A program made the position numbers and the translations under genes. Under the pieces are notes generated by a model. The model was given only the letters and a program-made list of their open reading frames with translations, was not told where the DNA came from and ran no database searches. A stretch of 64,000 nucleotides of DNA from Zygnema cylindricum (lineage: Eukaryota > Streptophyta > Zygnematophyceae > Zygnematales > Zygnemataceae), in assembly GCA_037447655.1 (NCBI GenBank), contig JBBHKE010001101.1, positions 1 to 64,000 on the forward strand, given 5' to 3'. Below, in pieces: positions 1 through 9,583 of this stretch. The first letter of the stretch is position 1. The number at the start of each line of letters is the position of its first letter.

Positions 1-751
1 ATGACGAATTTGCGAGGGAGAAAAAGAGGTGGATCACCAAGATGTAGAGGCATACCGAAAGAGTGAGGGGGGAGGTGAGATATATGGATGGCGTGAGGAG
101 GGGAATTAAAATACGCTTGCGGTTGTTGAAATGGAATCCATGGATGAAATGTGGAGTAGGCGGCGGAGCGTTCGGCTGCTTCGCCGTGAACAAATAAAAT
201 ATTATTCAAAATGACGCCGTTCAGATCCCACCAAAAAATGGTTGGTTGTGATTCGCCAAGAACGAATCCATTTTTTTATGCACTGTTCGCGTTTGTCGTT
301 TCCTCTCCCCAAATATCACCAATGCCAAATGTTTTTGTTTTATTCTATTAAATTCGAATAACAACATTAATTTAGGGTTTTTCGGCACATCAACCCCGTA
401 TTAACATAAACGTTTACTTTATTTTGTGTTCGACACCATATTACAATGGTCATTTATACTAAATGAGACCATCTTCACCTTATTACAATTAACTTTTACG
501 CTAAATGAACCATAACCATAAAATAGCATTAATAGTAACTATAAGTGCTTACAAAGAATCTACTCGGTGTTGAAATTGTATATATCAAAGTTACACTTAT
601 ACGCCGCCGTGACATTGCATTCACTTACGTTCATTTACTGAAAAAATAACTTTCTACAGGCGAATATGTTTGACGTTCACACTGTTGACCATGCGATTGT
701 TGGTCAAATATGTGCGAACGTAATTTTTTACGACCCGGATTGAACCCTTTT

Positions 752-1745
752 TAAGACCGCACATTCTCATGCGTCTGCGGCTATTAAACATAATGAATTG
801 TACCTTTTTACTTCAAAAGGTACAATTCTGTACGGTTTGGCACTATCCGTACACCACACTAATTTGACGATGACGTACTTCCGTTTTGTAGGGTACCTGA
901 AAATTAACCCTAAATAGAATACAGAAAAAAATAAAATCAACTACGCTAATGGAGAATATTTTTTTTTAAAAACGGGACGGAATTAGTGTACACAACGCTA
1001 ATAGCGATTGGCAGTGTACTCCGTTTTCAGAAGGAACCGCCATTGGAGACGCCGTAAATTCCGCCGCTCGCCGCTACACCGCGAATGGTTATTAGTGTCA
1101 AAGTTTAAATAGTGTTGAAGAAACTTTACCGTGCTTGATGTTAATTAAGAATTTAAATTTTGTTTAAAAAAATGTGTATTATAATTTTGGCATTATGCGA
1201 ATTTGGCAACAGCAAAAATGGAATATTCGTCGTACGTATATAATACATTAATATATGTATCCGTACAAAAAAAAATTGTATGTCGTCGTGAAATATAAAC
1301 ATCCGTACATGTCAGAATAATTTACGTGTTACTAATCCCGTTTTTTGAGCGCACGTTCCTATGCGTGCGCGTCTGATTTAATTTATTTATTGTAAAAAAT
1401 TCACTTGAAAAGGTACATTTATGTACTGTCTAACATCGACCGTACACCACACAATTTAAACTTATTAAACTTTCGTTTTTTACGCTATTTTGTACGGTAC
1501 ATTGAATAACGTCAAGGAAAATTTAAAATCATGTATCCTATTTGAGAAAAAAAATCAAAATTTTAAGAACCCAAATTAGTGACTTTAACACTAATAACAA
1601 TTCGCGGTGTAGTCCGTTACACTAAGCAATTTTTCAGTTTTGCTTCATTTGCATGTGAGTATTATTCCTTTCCTCCACTCCTCATTCTTCAGAAAGAACC
1701 GCCTTTGGAGATGCCGTAAATTCCGCTGCTCGCGGCTAGTTCGTT
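752..1745 (+). repeat. Two diverged direct repeat units (about 752-1085 and 1340-1745)
   Basis: The two stretches share an ordered series of motifs: a GC-rich patch with CATGCGTCTGCG or TATGCGTGCGCG, then AAAAGGTACA, then CCGTACACCACAC, then an A-rich segment, then an 'ACTAATAnC' block with GGYGTAGTCCG or GGCAGTGTACTCCG, then GGAGAYGCCGTAAATTCCGC. Spacing is conserved to within tens of bases, so this is an old tandem duplication or two copies of one dispersed element. No coding capacity is seen. Confidence 0.5.
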
Positions 1746-1876
1746 GCAGTTTTCAGTTTTGCTTCATTTGCCCGCGCTCAAACGTGTATTTTTATCTGTC
1801 CTCCACTCCATCTTAAAGAAGGAAGCCGTCGTTGGAGACGCCGTAAATTCAGCCGCTAGCAGCTAGTTCGTTACGC
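1632..1876 (+). repeat. Tandem repeat, about 119-127 bp unit, two copies
   Basis: Copy one (about 1632-1750) and copy two (about 1751-1876) both start with TTTCAGTTTTGCTTCATTTG, pass through CCTCCACTCC, and end with GCCGTAAATTC followed by a GCTAGTTCGTT motif. A third partial copy of the second half is at 1024-1080. Function unknown. Confidence 0.7.
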
Positions 1877-1999
1877 TTTTCATTTTTTTAGGTTATTGAA
1901 TATTTAAAAAATTTGAAAATTGAAAGTCAACAAAAAGTACATTTTTACAACGAATTATATAAAATTTGAAATTGTGTTATGCACATTGTACGTAATAAT

Positions 2000-3006
2000 T
2001 GTTGAAATAAGTAGTTTTTGTATTTTCTAGGTCTAAAATAAATTAGCGGAAACATATATAGAAAATGATGGCAGTTTCCCTCCATCTCTTCTCTCTTTCC
2101 CCTATACTTGTTGTAGTCACTGAAGGAGAGAGAGAGCGATGGAGCCATGGCTGCCTCAGCTCCATAGGAAGGACTAAAGAGTGACTTAAGTCACTCTCAA
2201 CAAAAGGTTGAGTGCGGCAGGACTCGAACCCCCGACCGGTAGAGCGCGGCGTAGCCGTTAGCTCTAACCAGTCTGTCGTAGAAGTTCGTTAGATGATATA
2301 GGGTTTCATTTATATTTAAACTATTGTATTACACTGAAATGATTTAACTGAAATATAGACGAAACGAACATAGAACTTGTTAAGATTTAGTGCGAACGTC
2401 ATTTTCGCACGAAACAAATGAAACGGACATTTGTTTTAAACGGTCGACATTTAATGTCGGATTTAATCCGACGGCGCACGTCATCGCCGAGATCGCGGAA
2501 TGGTCACTTTGGATTTTATGGACGTGGCATGACGTGGCGCCGCGTGGAAGGATGACATTCGGTCGCGAGATTTCCGAAGAATATACGAACGAGTGGAAAA
2601 GTGACACGCGTCCACTCAGTAGCCTTGTCGTACACCGGCCGTACAGAAAGGACATCGGCCGTAGTACCTTTCTGTACTTTACGGTAATATGATTGGTTCG
2701 TACTTTAGTAGATAGGGGTTGTGAGAGAGATTTAGGACTTAGGAAATTTTGGTAGATAGACACCTCTCTCTCTAAGAGAGCCTTGTATAAATTGGCATTT
2801 TTGCCGGCTCATAACTTATCGGCTGGTTGGCCGTTTTCAGTGATTCTTTTTGCTACGGACTCAAAGGAGTCGAGGCTACACAGGGGTATATTCAAATTGT
2901 CAGTTTGCCTTCTTGGGCAGCAGTGGTTGTGGCTTAAAGTGGGTTAGTTAAATACTATCTAGAGGTTTCCTGTATTCTGTGGTCCAATGGAGGACACAGA
3001 ATTGCA
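2000..3006 (+). repeat. Copia family C, copy 1: 5' LTR
   Basis: This 1007-bp block begins TGTTGAAATAAG and ends TTGCA immediately before a primer-binding site. A second 1007-bp copy of the same LTR lies on the - strand at 41632-42638, beginning TGTTAAAATAAG, so both borders are supported by comparison. It contains the CTTGTTGTAGTCACTGA motif near 2110, an antisense tRNA-like segment (2211-2280), an inverted CCAAT box (GATTGG near 2691), and the gag start codon at 2987-2989, only 20 bases from its end. The upstream flank is ATAAT. No matching 3' LTR on the + strand is present in the window. Confidence 0.85.
2211..2280 (-). promoter_or_regulatory. Antisense tRNA-like segment in the C1 LTR, with a perfect B box
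   Basis: Read on the - strand, the segment contains GGTTAGAGCTAACGG followed about 30 bases later by GGTTCGAGTCC, which is an exact Pol III B-box consensus, and then CTGCCGCA. The T-arm looks foldable but I cannot pair a full acceptor stem, so it is tRNA-like rather than a tRNA gene. It points against the direction of retrotransposon transcription, as do the equivalents in families A, D, E and F. Confidence 0.65.
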
Positions 3007-4190
3007 GGTTATGGGCCCACCCTCTAGGGTGCCCACCTTTAATGGATCTAGGTTAATCTATTGGGAAGCCATGATGATGGGAGCTATGTGTGGAAAACGA
3101 TACTGGGGTATCGTCAGTGGACAAGTGAAACGTCCACCTTCGGGAACTCCACCAGGATTTGTGGGAGTGAGGTTTCCTGCAACAACGGTTGCCTCAGCAG
3201 AGGAGGTAGATGATGGGTACAGCAGTGTGTCCGAAAAGGGGAAAGGGAAGGAGACACCCCTCACTCTTATTGCCACAGTATCAAGAGCGGCGACCGTGAA
3301 GACCGTGGAGAAAGATACTCAAATGTCGGAGGATGTAAACATGGCTGCCAAGAACTTCATTCTAAGGCACCTCACTCAAGGTTTGGCCACTCCTCATCTT
3401 CACATATACAAGGCCGAGGAGTTGTGGATGAGTTTGGTGGAGATTTATAGAGCTGGAACTATTCAGGAGCTCTAGTTGGCTGAGCAAAAGCTAGTGAGTT
3501 ACGATTACAAAGGAGGAAAGATGTTAGATTACTGTAGTGATCTTTCTTGTTTGTTTATGGAAATTGAAAGTGCCGGGTGGACAGGTACAATGAAAATGAA
3601 AGTTAACACCCTTATCATGAAATTACCAGATGAGTTTGAAAACATAGTGTACCGAGTACAGGGAATGCCTGATAGTTTATGGAAATGGATCACAGTAGTC
3701 AAGATGATACTGGTGCAAGAAAACACAATAGAGATTAGGAGAGGAGGAAAGAGCATTTAAGCTCTACCAGCAGGAGGGGACCGATGGGGGAAGGACCCGA
3801 AGAAACCTTATAAATGGGAAAAAGATCATTCTGGGGGACAAGGGCCCCCAAAGGGTCTTTGTCATTATTGCAAAAAACCGGGACACTTTAATCGCACATT
3901 GTGTCAAGCTATCAGAGCTAAGGCTCCAAGAGAACCGTGGAGGGGGTTCTTCCGGAGGGAAGAAAAAGGCACTTGTGGTTACAAAAGTGTCAGGAGAAAT
4001 CGAGGATGAGTCCTCTAAAGAGGATGGGGAGCTTCTTCTTTACGAGAGTCTGGAGGAGAAGGAGATTCCTCGGAGGCAGAAGTGTGCCCTTGGAGCGATC
4101 CGGTAAGCTCCAAAGGAAGGATGGATCATCGACTCAGGTGCATCCATGCATATGTGTCGTGATAAAGAACTCACACTAAGTTAAAAAAGA
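2987..4190 (+). pseudogene. Copia C1 gag and start of protease, broken and truncated
   Basis: The reading frame starts at an ATG inside the LTR and gives a copia Gag (UBN2/retrotran_gag type) with the blocks ILRHLTQGLATPHL and KLPDEFENIVYRVQG. It is interrupted by TAG at 3473-3475 and TAA at 3758-3760, both at positions where family A has glutamine. A CCHC zinc knuckle lies near 3862-3902 (CHYC...H...C), with a one-base frameshift at its last cysteine. The protease motif IDSGASMHMC follows at about 4127, after another in-frame TAA at 4108-4110. The gene stops at 4190, where the A1 LTR begins. Integrase, RT and RNase H are missing. It would have encoded the retrotransposon capsid and protease; it cannot now. 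Confidence 0.8.
3007..3021 (+). promoter_or_regulatory. Half-tRNA(iMet)-type primer-binding site of C1
   Basis: GGTTATGGGCCCACC follows the LTR with no gap. It is the exact complement of the anticodon-arm sequence GGTGGGCCCATAACC of the plant initiator tRNA-Met as I recall it, the position used by Drosophila copia and yeast Ty5, rather than of the tRNA 3' end. The same bases encode part of Gag (VMGPP). Confidence 0.8.
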
Positions 4191-5247
4191 TAAAACTCTG
4201 AGACCTCCATAAGTCCTCAGAGTGGACAGCTTCCAAGAAGCCTCTAGGATAACCCTGACCTCTTTGTGTTTCAGCAAAAAATAACTTCCACCCTGGCAGA
4301 CAAAAACTCTGACCAACTTCACCCTTGTGAAGAGAAGACCCCCTTGAGTCGATAGCAAAAAGAATCTATGAATTTGCTCCCCTGAGCAGTAAGTTATGGA
4401 GGGTCAAAAGTGACCTTTTGTACAGAAGCTCTCTGGGAGAGAGGGTCCTATCTTCTAATTTTTCTAAGTGCTATCTCTCACACAGACTCTATTTACTGAT
4501 GTACGGAGCCAATCAGATTTCAGTTTCGTACACAAAAGTAGAGCCACCGGTGTACTTTATGTACGGCCATTGTACGACATGGCCTAAATGTGGACACGTG
4601 GTATGTCCGGATTCGCTCCTTTAATCCTCGGAGATGCCGCGCTCCAATGTCATTCCGCCACGTGTCATCCGATGTGGCGATGACCACAAACCGTCGAAAT
4701 CCTCTTCCGCGATCTCGGCGTTAATTCTGGCCGTCCGATTAAATTCACATTTAATCGTAGCCGTAATAAATACATGCGCGGTATTCGTTTCACTAAAGAA
4801 ATAAATGCGCGGTATTGGTTTCTTATTCCTACCGGAATCCGTACTTTTACATTTACTGGATATATGTCTCCCGTAATCAGTTATAGTTATATGAACTGTT
4901 CTACGTATAAATGTTTAAATAATTATCAAACCCTATAATACGTAACACTATTTCTAGACTTAACGGCTAAGGCTACCGGCTATCGGTTGTTTGCCAGCCG
5001 GTAGGTACCAGGATCAAATCCTGTGGCCGACACATATCTTTTAGTAAATTAAACCCCTAACTAAAATATATTTTCCCGTAAACCTCTGGATAGCCTAGGT
5101 AGCCATGGCTCTAGCTCCCTCTCCAATTTCTCAGTGACTGCGACAAGTTTGAGAGTTGGAGAGAGAAGTTAGAGGTAGACTGCCTGGGCTTCTTTCTTAT
5201 TTCTATTCAGACCTAAAAAATACTTTAAAAGACTATTAATTTCTATA
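4191..5247 (-). repeat. Copia A1 3' LTR
   Basis: On the - strand it begins TATAGAAATTAATAG (the usual TG start has become TA) after a purine-rich tract, and ends CAGAGTTTTA. It aligns over its whole length with the A2 3' LTR at 26417-27474 and the A3 5' LTR at 35381-36429. It keeps the CTTGTCGCAGTCACTGA motif, the CCATGGCT motif, the antisense tRNA-like segment and the terminal gag start codon region. Confidence 0.85.
4953..5033 (+). promoter_or_regulatory. Antisense tRNA-like segment in the A1 LTR
   Basis: On the + strand, opposite to the element, TTAACGGCTAAGGCTACCGG is followed by AGGATCAAATCCTG, a degenerate A-box/B-box pair. The first block resembles the D-arm of tRNA-Arg (CCTAATGGATAAGGC). 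Equivalent segments occupy the same place in the other family A LTRs. Confidence 0.5.
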
Positions 5248-5828
5248 CTCCCGTTATTTTCTAGTCAATCTTTAATTTCAGACCACACATTTCCCTGCAG
5301 AAAATTAGCTTAGGGGAAGGCACATGTTTGGTCATCATATCTGCTACCATCTCACTATCTGGTCGGTACTCTAAACTGATTTTTTTTTTCTACTTTCTCT
5401 CTAACAAAGCTGAGTCTAATGTCCATGTGTTAAGCTTTAAAATGATGTTTAAGATTAGCAGAAATAGCGATTGCTGCCTGATTATCACAAAAAAATTTTT
5501 GCACACCACTCTTAAGGTAACCAAGCTCACCAAGCAAAGACTTGACCCACATCAATTCTTTTACAGCAGAGCAAGAGGCCATATACTCAACCTCCATGAT
5601 GGACTGAGCAATAAATTTTTGTCGTTTGCTACTCCAACAGCAAGCCCCATCACCCACATATAATACATATCCAGAAGTGCATCTCCTCATCGGAGCATCA
5701 CCATAACTTGCATCACTCCAAGTAGTGATGTCAGTATTCTCCCCACCCAAATGCAACCATAGATCCCCAGTTCCTATCAAATATCTAAGGACTCTTAGCT
5801 GCCTCCCAATCCCTCTTAGTGGAGGCAT
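5248..5828 (-). pseudogene. Copia A1 RNase H domain
   Basis: The - strand frame gives a copia RNase H with WSDASYGD, CCWSSKRQK, a degraded MEVEYMAS (usually MEAEYMA) and FFCDNQAAIA, the acidic residues expected for cleavage of the RNA strand of the RNA/DNA hybrid. A TAA replaces a lysine codon just after HHFKA (about 5428), ending the frame before the C-terminal MTKP-type tail. The domain is out of frame with the RT because two bases are missing near 5795; the identical deletion is in copy A2 near 25870. Confidence 0.8.
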
Positions 5829-6737
5829 TTAGACTTCTACTCAGCACTCCTACAGCTGCAGCTAAATCCGGCCGGGTACAATTCATAAAATAGATTAGAC
5901 TTCCCACTACTTGTCTGTAACGAATAGTCTGCATGAACTTTTGTTCTTCAGGAGATAATTCCTCGTCTAAGACTATGACTCCTTCCTCACTCCCCTCACT
6001 TCCCTTCTTCAACTCCATTGGAGTTGTACAACTATTAGCTTTATCCATTTGAAAATTTTCAAGCATGTTCCTTATTGCTTCCTTTTGAGTCAATCTTATA
6101 ATTTTTCTTTTTTGGTCTCTTTCTACTTGAATTCCCAAAATATATTTTGCTTCCCCCATATCCTTCATTTCAAATCTCCCCTTAAGATCGGTTTTCAGTA
6201 TATTAATTTTTTCCATTGATTTACTTAAGAAAAGCAAATCATCAACATAAATTGCAATAAATATAAAACCTTCCTCATCTTCGAAAACATAGATTGAGTG
6301 ATCTGAGCTGATTTGGATATATTCTAGACCGGTAAGAAACTCATCAAACTTCTTATTCAATTGTCGAGGCGCCTGTTTCAACCCATAAAGAGATTTAATC
6401 AGCCGGCATATCTTACTCTCCTCTCCTTCCTCCACAAACCCTTCGGGTTGTCGCATGAAGATCTCCTCTTCCAATTCTCCATGCAAAAAGGCTGTCTTGA
6501 TGTCCATCTGGTGCACTTCCATGTCTTTCGCTGCTGTCAGGCTGAGAAGTATGCAGACAGAGGGAAATCTGACCACCGGGGCAAAGGTTTCCTTGAGTCA
6601 ATTCTCTCTTTTTGTGCAAATCTCTTTGCCACTAATCGGGCCTTGTAGCGCTCGATTGTGTTATCTGGGTTCAGTTTTAATTTGAAAACCCACTTACAAC
6701 CGATTGGTATTTGGTTAGGTGGACAATCCACCAACTC
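5785..6737 (-). pseudogene. Copia A1 reverse transcriptase
   Basis: The RT frame runs from about 6737 to 5785. It shows PIGCKWVFKLKLNPDNTIERYKARLVAK at its start, then a one-base deletion near 6597 that breaks the frame, then [31 protein letters not shown] and the catalytic AIYVDDLL motif. The polymerase residues are present, so this is a recently inactivated RT. It is separated from the integrase frame by a TAG codon (6738-6740) at a position that is tryptophan in families B and D. Confidence 0.85.
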
Positions 6738-8684
6738 CTAAGTATCGGCTGCCATAATTGAGGCCATCTCTTCATTGATGGCTGTCTTCCACCGGTTTCT
6801 TTCTAGACAAGTCATCGCCTCTCCATAAGTTTGAGGTTCATCTTGATTAGATAGTTTAGTTACTTTGTTATTAACCTGTTTTTCTTTTAGTCTTTTGCTA
6901 GTTCTCCTTCCCCCCTCAAAATTTGAGGCCGGAATAGATGGTTCTCGTGGATTCTTTCGAACAAACTCGGCTTCTCCCCTATCCCTTGATTCTGAATCAA
7001 TTTCCACCACGTCTTCTGCTTTGGGTAGAGTTGTCACTGGAGTTTCCACAGCCGAGTCCTTGTCGGTCTGATTTGTATCTGCAAGAATGTCATCTTCTCT
7101 AAAACCAGGATAGTTAGGGAGCTCAAAGTCATCGGAATTTTCTGACTCAAATCTGATTTTTACTGACTTTGTATATTTGAAGGGATCCACAGACTTTCCT
7201 TCATCCATAACTACTAGATGCTTTACTAAGATTATGTCTTCTCTTTTTAGATCATAAACTCTATATCCTTTAACATACTCATCATATCCTAATAAGTATC
7301 CCGGTTTTCCTTTAGGATCTAGCTTACAATTGGACCGATCAATATCTAGACTGAATACTTGACTGCCGAAAACCTTTAAGTGAGATAAGTCTGGTTTCCG
7401 GCCTCTCCATCTCTCATAAGGTGTTTGATCTTTTATAGCTAAAGTAAGAACCCTATTTTTTAGGTAATTAGCACAATTCATTGCTTCTGCCCAAAACCTT
7501 TTTCCTATCTTCTTATCTGACAACATACGTCTAGCACTATCACTTAGTGTTCTATTTAACCTTTCAGCTACCCCATTCTGTTCCAGGTTTTCTAGAACTA
7601 TCTTTTGGTGTTGAACCCCATCTTCTCTCAGAAAATTTTCAAACTGGTTAGAAGTATACTCTCCACCATTGTCACTCCTTATTCTCTTGATTGAAGTTTC
7701 ATGAAATTTTTCGCTCCATACTTTATATTGTCTAAAACAATCCTGAGCTTCGGACTTGTTTTTCAAAAAATACACTCGCGAATACCGAGACCAATCATCA
7801 GTGATAGTCATCATAAATCTCTTCCCCCCCGGTGAGGGCACTTTAGCTGGTCCCCAAATATCTGTGTGTACTAGATCTAGAATTTTTTCTCCCTTATAGG
7901 TGGCTGTTTTAGGAAAGGGTAATCTGTGTGTTTTACCTTGAGCACATCCACTACAATCACTTATATTATCATTCTCACTAAACTTAATCCCTTCCACCAC
8001 TCCCATCTTTTTCATCTCTCTTAACTTGTCTAGATTCACATGCCCAAGCCTCTTATGCCACATCATAATATCATGAACACCAGCATAATAAAGTTTCTTC
8101 TTTTCATTACTTAAAACCAGCCTAAACATCCCATGGCTACCTTTCTCAGCAATGAAATAGACATCCTCCTCAAAACTAGCAGTAAAGACTCCTTCCCTAG
8201 TGCTAGTAAAAAAACCCTTATCATCTAATACGGATGTAGAGATGAGGTTTTTGTTCAGCTCCGGAATAAACAATACATCGGAGAATGTTACTATGGATGT
8301 CTTTCCGACTACTAACACTTTCAAATCTACCGATCCTACAAGAGTAGTGGTGACTATCCTTCCATCCCCGTACTCTATCTCTACGATGGGAATCTTTCTT
8401 ATCTTAGTGAACAGGTGCCTATCCTTACACATGTGCATGGAGACACCTGAATCTACAATCCAGCCTGCTTCACCTTTGAATCCACCGTAAGCACATTTCT
8501 GCCTTCGTGGTATTTCGACCTCGTTTTTCGCCTCCAACTCCTCATCCAAAAGAAGCTCATCGTCCTCGTCCTCGCATTCCGCCTCATGAACTTGTGTCAC
8601 AAAGGCCTTTTTCTTTCCTCTCGGGGTACCACCGGTCTGCCCCTCTTTTAACCGAAGCTCGGTTAGCTTAGTGCACTCTGCCAT
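6738..8684 (-). pseudogene. Copia A1 zinc-knuckle tail, protease and integrase (648-residue open frame)
   Basis: This open frame starts inside the Gag zinc knuckle and runs to the TAG at the integrase/RT boundary. The protease motif WIVDSGVSMHMC is at about residues 75-86, with Ala to Val after DSG. The integrase has its HHCC zinc finger (HKRLGHV ... CSGCAQGK), then the D, D and E catalytic positions in HTDIWGP, RSDNGGEY and NGVAERLNRT. An acidic, proline-poor linker leads toward RT. These domains would process the polyprotein and insert the cDNA. The frame is open but disconnected from both gag (frameshift near 8815) and RT. Confidence 0.85.
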
Positions 8685-9583
8685 ATAGTGCCCAGGTTTC
8701 TTACAAAAATGACATAAACCTTTGGGAGCCCTTGGTCCGAACTCGTCGGTCTGATTTTTCTGCTCCCTCCCCCCATAGTTTCCGACCGGTTTCCGGGAAT
8801 CCTTGTTCCTCCAATCGGTCCAGTTGCCAAGGCTTGTCCACTCTTTCCTCCCCTTCGGATCTCAATCGTATTCTCCCAAACGAGAATCATCCCTACCACT
8901 GAGTTCCATATCCACCTTGAGTCCGGCAAGTCCTGCACACGGTTGACTATGTTCTCGAACTCATCGGGTAACTTCATCAATAAACAGTTAACCTTTTCTT
9001 TTTCACTAAAATCTTTTCCCGCACTCTCTAGCTCCATGAAGAGTGTAGTAAGCTCATTGCAAAAATCCAACATCTTCCCCCCTTTGTATACATACTCCTT
9101 AACTTTTTGATCAGCCAAATGTTGTTGCTGAATCGTACCACTTTGGTACATCTCTATGAGAGCCATCCAAAGATCGGATGCCCTTTCTACCTGCAAATGA
9201 GGACATGCAAGTCCTTGAGTGAGATGGCGTAGGATGAACTGCTTTACCGCCATATTGTTGAAGTCCTAGGTTTCAGTATCATTCTCCTCGTTCCTCGGAA
9301 TAGGTGACATGAATGCCGAACCAGTTGTTATTGGTGTGGTCGCCTCCTTCTCCTTTCCTTTGTCAACCACCTCTTTTTTTTTGTTTCCTCCGTTGAAGGT
9401 GGATCCTCTTTTCTAGTGAATCTGCTTTCTCCAAACCCTGGAGGAATTCCAAGACATGATGGACGCCCCAACCGTCCACTCACTATCCCCCAAAACCTTT
9501 TTTCGCATAGAGCTCCTATAATCATACTTTCCCAATATATGAAGCCAGTTCCATTAAAGATTGGTACCCTAGAGGGTGGGCCC
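8663..9583 (-). pseudogene. Copia A1 gag
   Basis: The capsid region (about 9253-8820) has FILRHLTQGLACPHL, KGGKMLDFCNEL and KLPDEFENIVNRVQD, matching copy A3 almost word for word. One base is missing near 8815 relative to A3, so the frame leaves the zinc-knuckle reading frame. The N-terminal part (9583-9328) is readable from GPPSRVPIFNGTG onward but has no family A start codon because the A 5' LTR is absent. An open frame reads in from the gypsy LTR across the junction without an ATG of its own. Confidence 0.75.

Larger units (their letters stand above)
1..1999. other. AT-rich intergenic DNA without a recognisable gene
   Basis: No open reading frame of convincing length or similarity is visible on either strand. 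The sequence is rich in A and T and contains diverged internal repeats, described separately. Several GTAC-rich stretches resemble the GTAC-rich promoter part of the copia LTRs further on, but I could not define an element boundary. It is bounded on the right by the first base of the C1 LTR at 2000. Confidence 0.6.
4191..9583 (-). mobile_element. Copia family A, copy 1, inserted in C1; 5' LTR replaced by a gypsy LTR
   Basis: Reading the - strand from 9583 down, the order is gag, protease, integrase, RT, RNase H and 3' LTR, the Ty1/copia order. The 3' LTR borders the C1 protease sequence at 4190/4191. At the 5' side there is no A LTR: the A internal sequence starts at GGGCCCACCC, six bases inside the primer-binding site, and is joined directly to the end of a gypsy LTR. 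The internal region shares two specific lesions with copy A2: an in-frame TAG at the integrase/RT boundary and a two-base deletion before RNase H. Confidence 0.85.

Noticed and set aside
2213-2285. A genuine tRNA gene on the - strand.
   Set aside because: The B box is perfect, but no seven-base acceptor stem or clean anticodon stem can be paired, and the same segment recurs inside LTR copies. It is a tRNA-like part of the LTR.
2380-2763. Open frames on both strands inside C and A LTRs (for example 2380-2763 and 42.0 kb).
   Set aside because: They overlap promoter and tRNA-like sequence, have no recognisable domain and are not conserved in phase between LTR copies.
3473-3760. Many stops at glutamine positions (TAG/TAA for CAG/CAA) might mean a genetic code in which UAR encodes Gln, as in some ulvophyte algae.
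   Set aside because: Other stops replace Arg (TGA), Trp (TAG), Lys (TAA), Leu (TAA) and Glu (TAA). Frameshifts accompany them, and the open A3 and B1 frames contain no internal TAG or TAA. Methylation-type decay at CAG and CGA explains the bias better.
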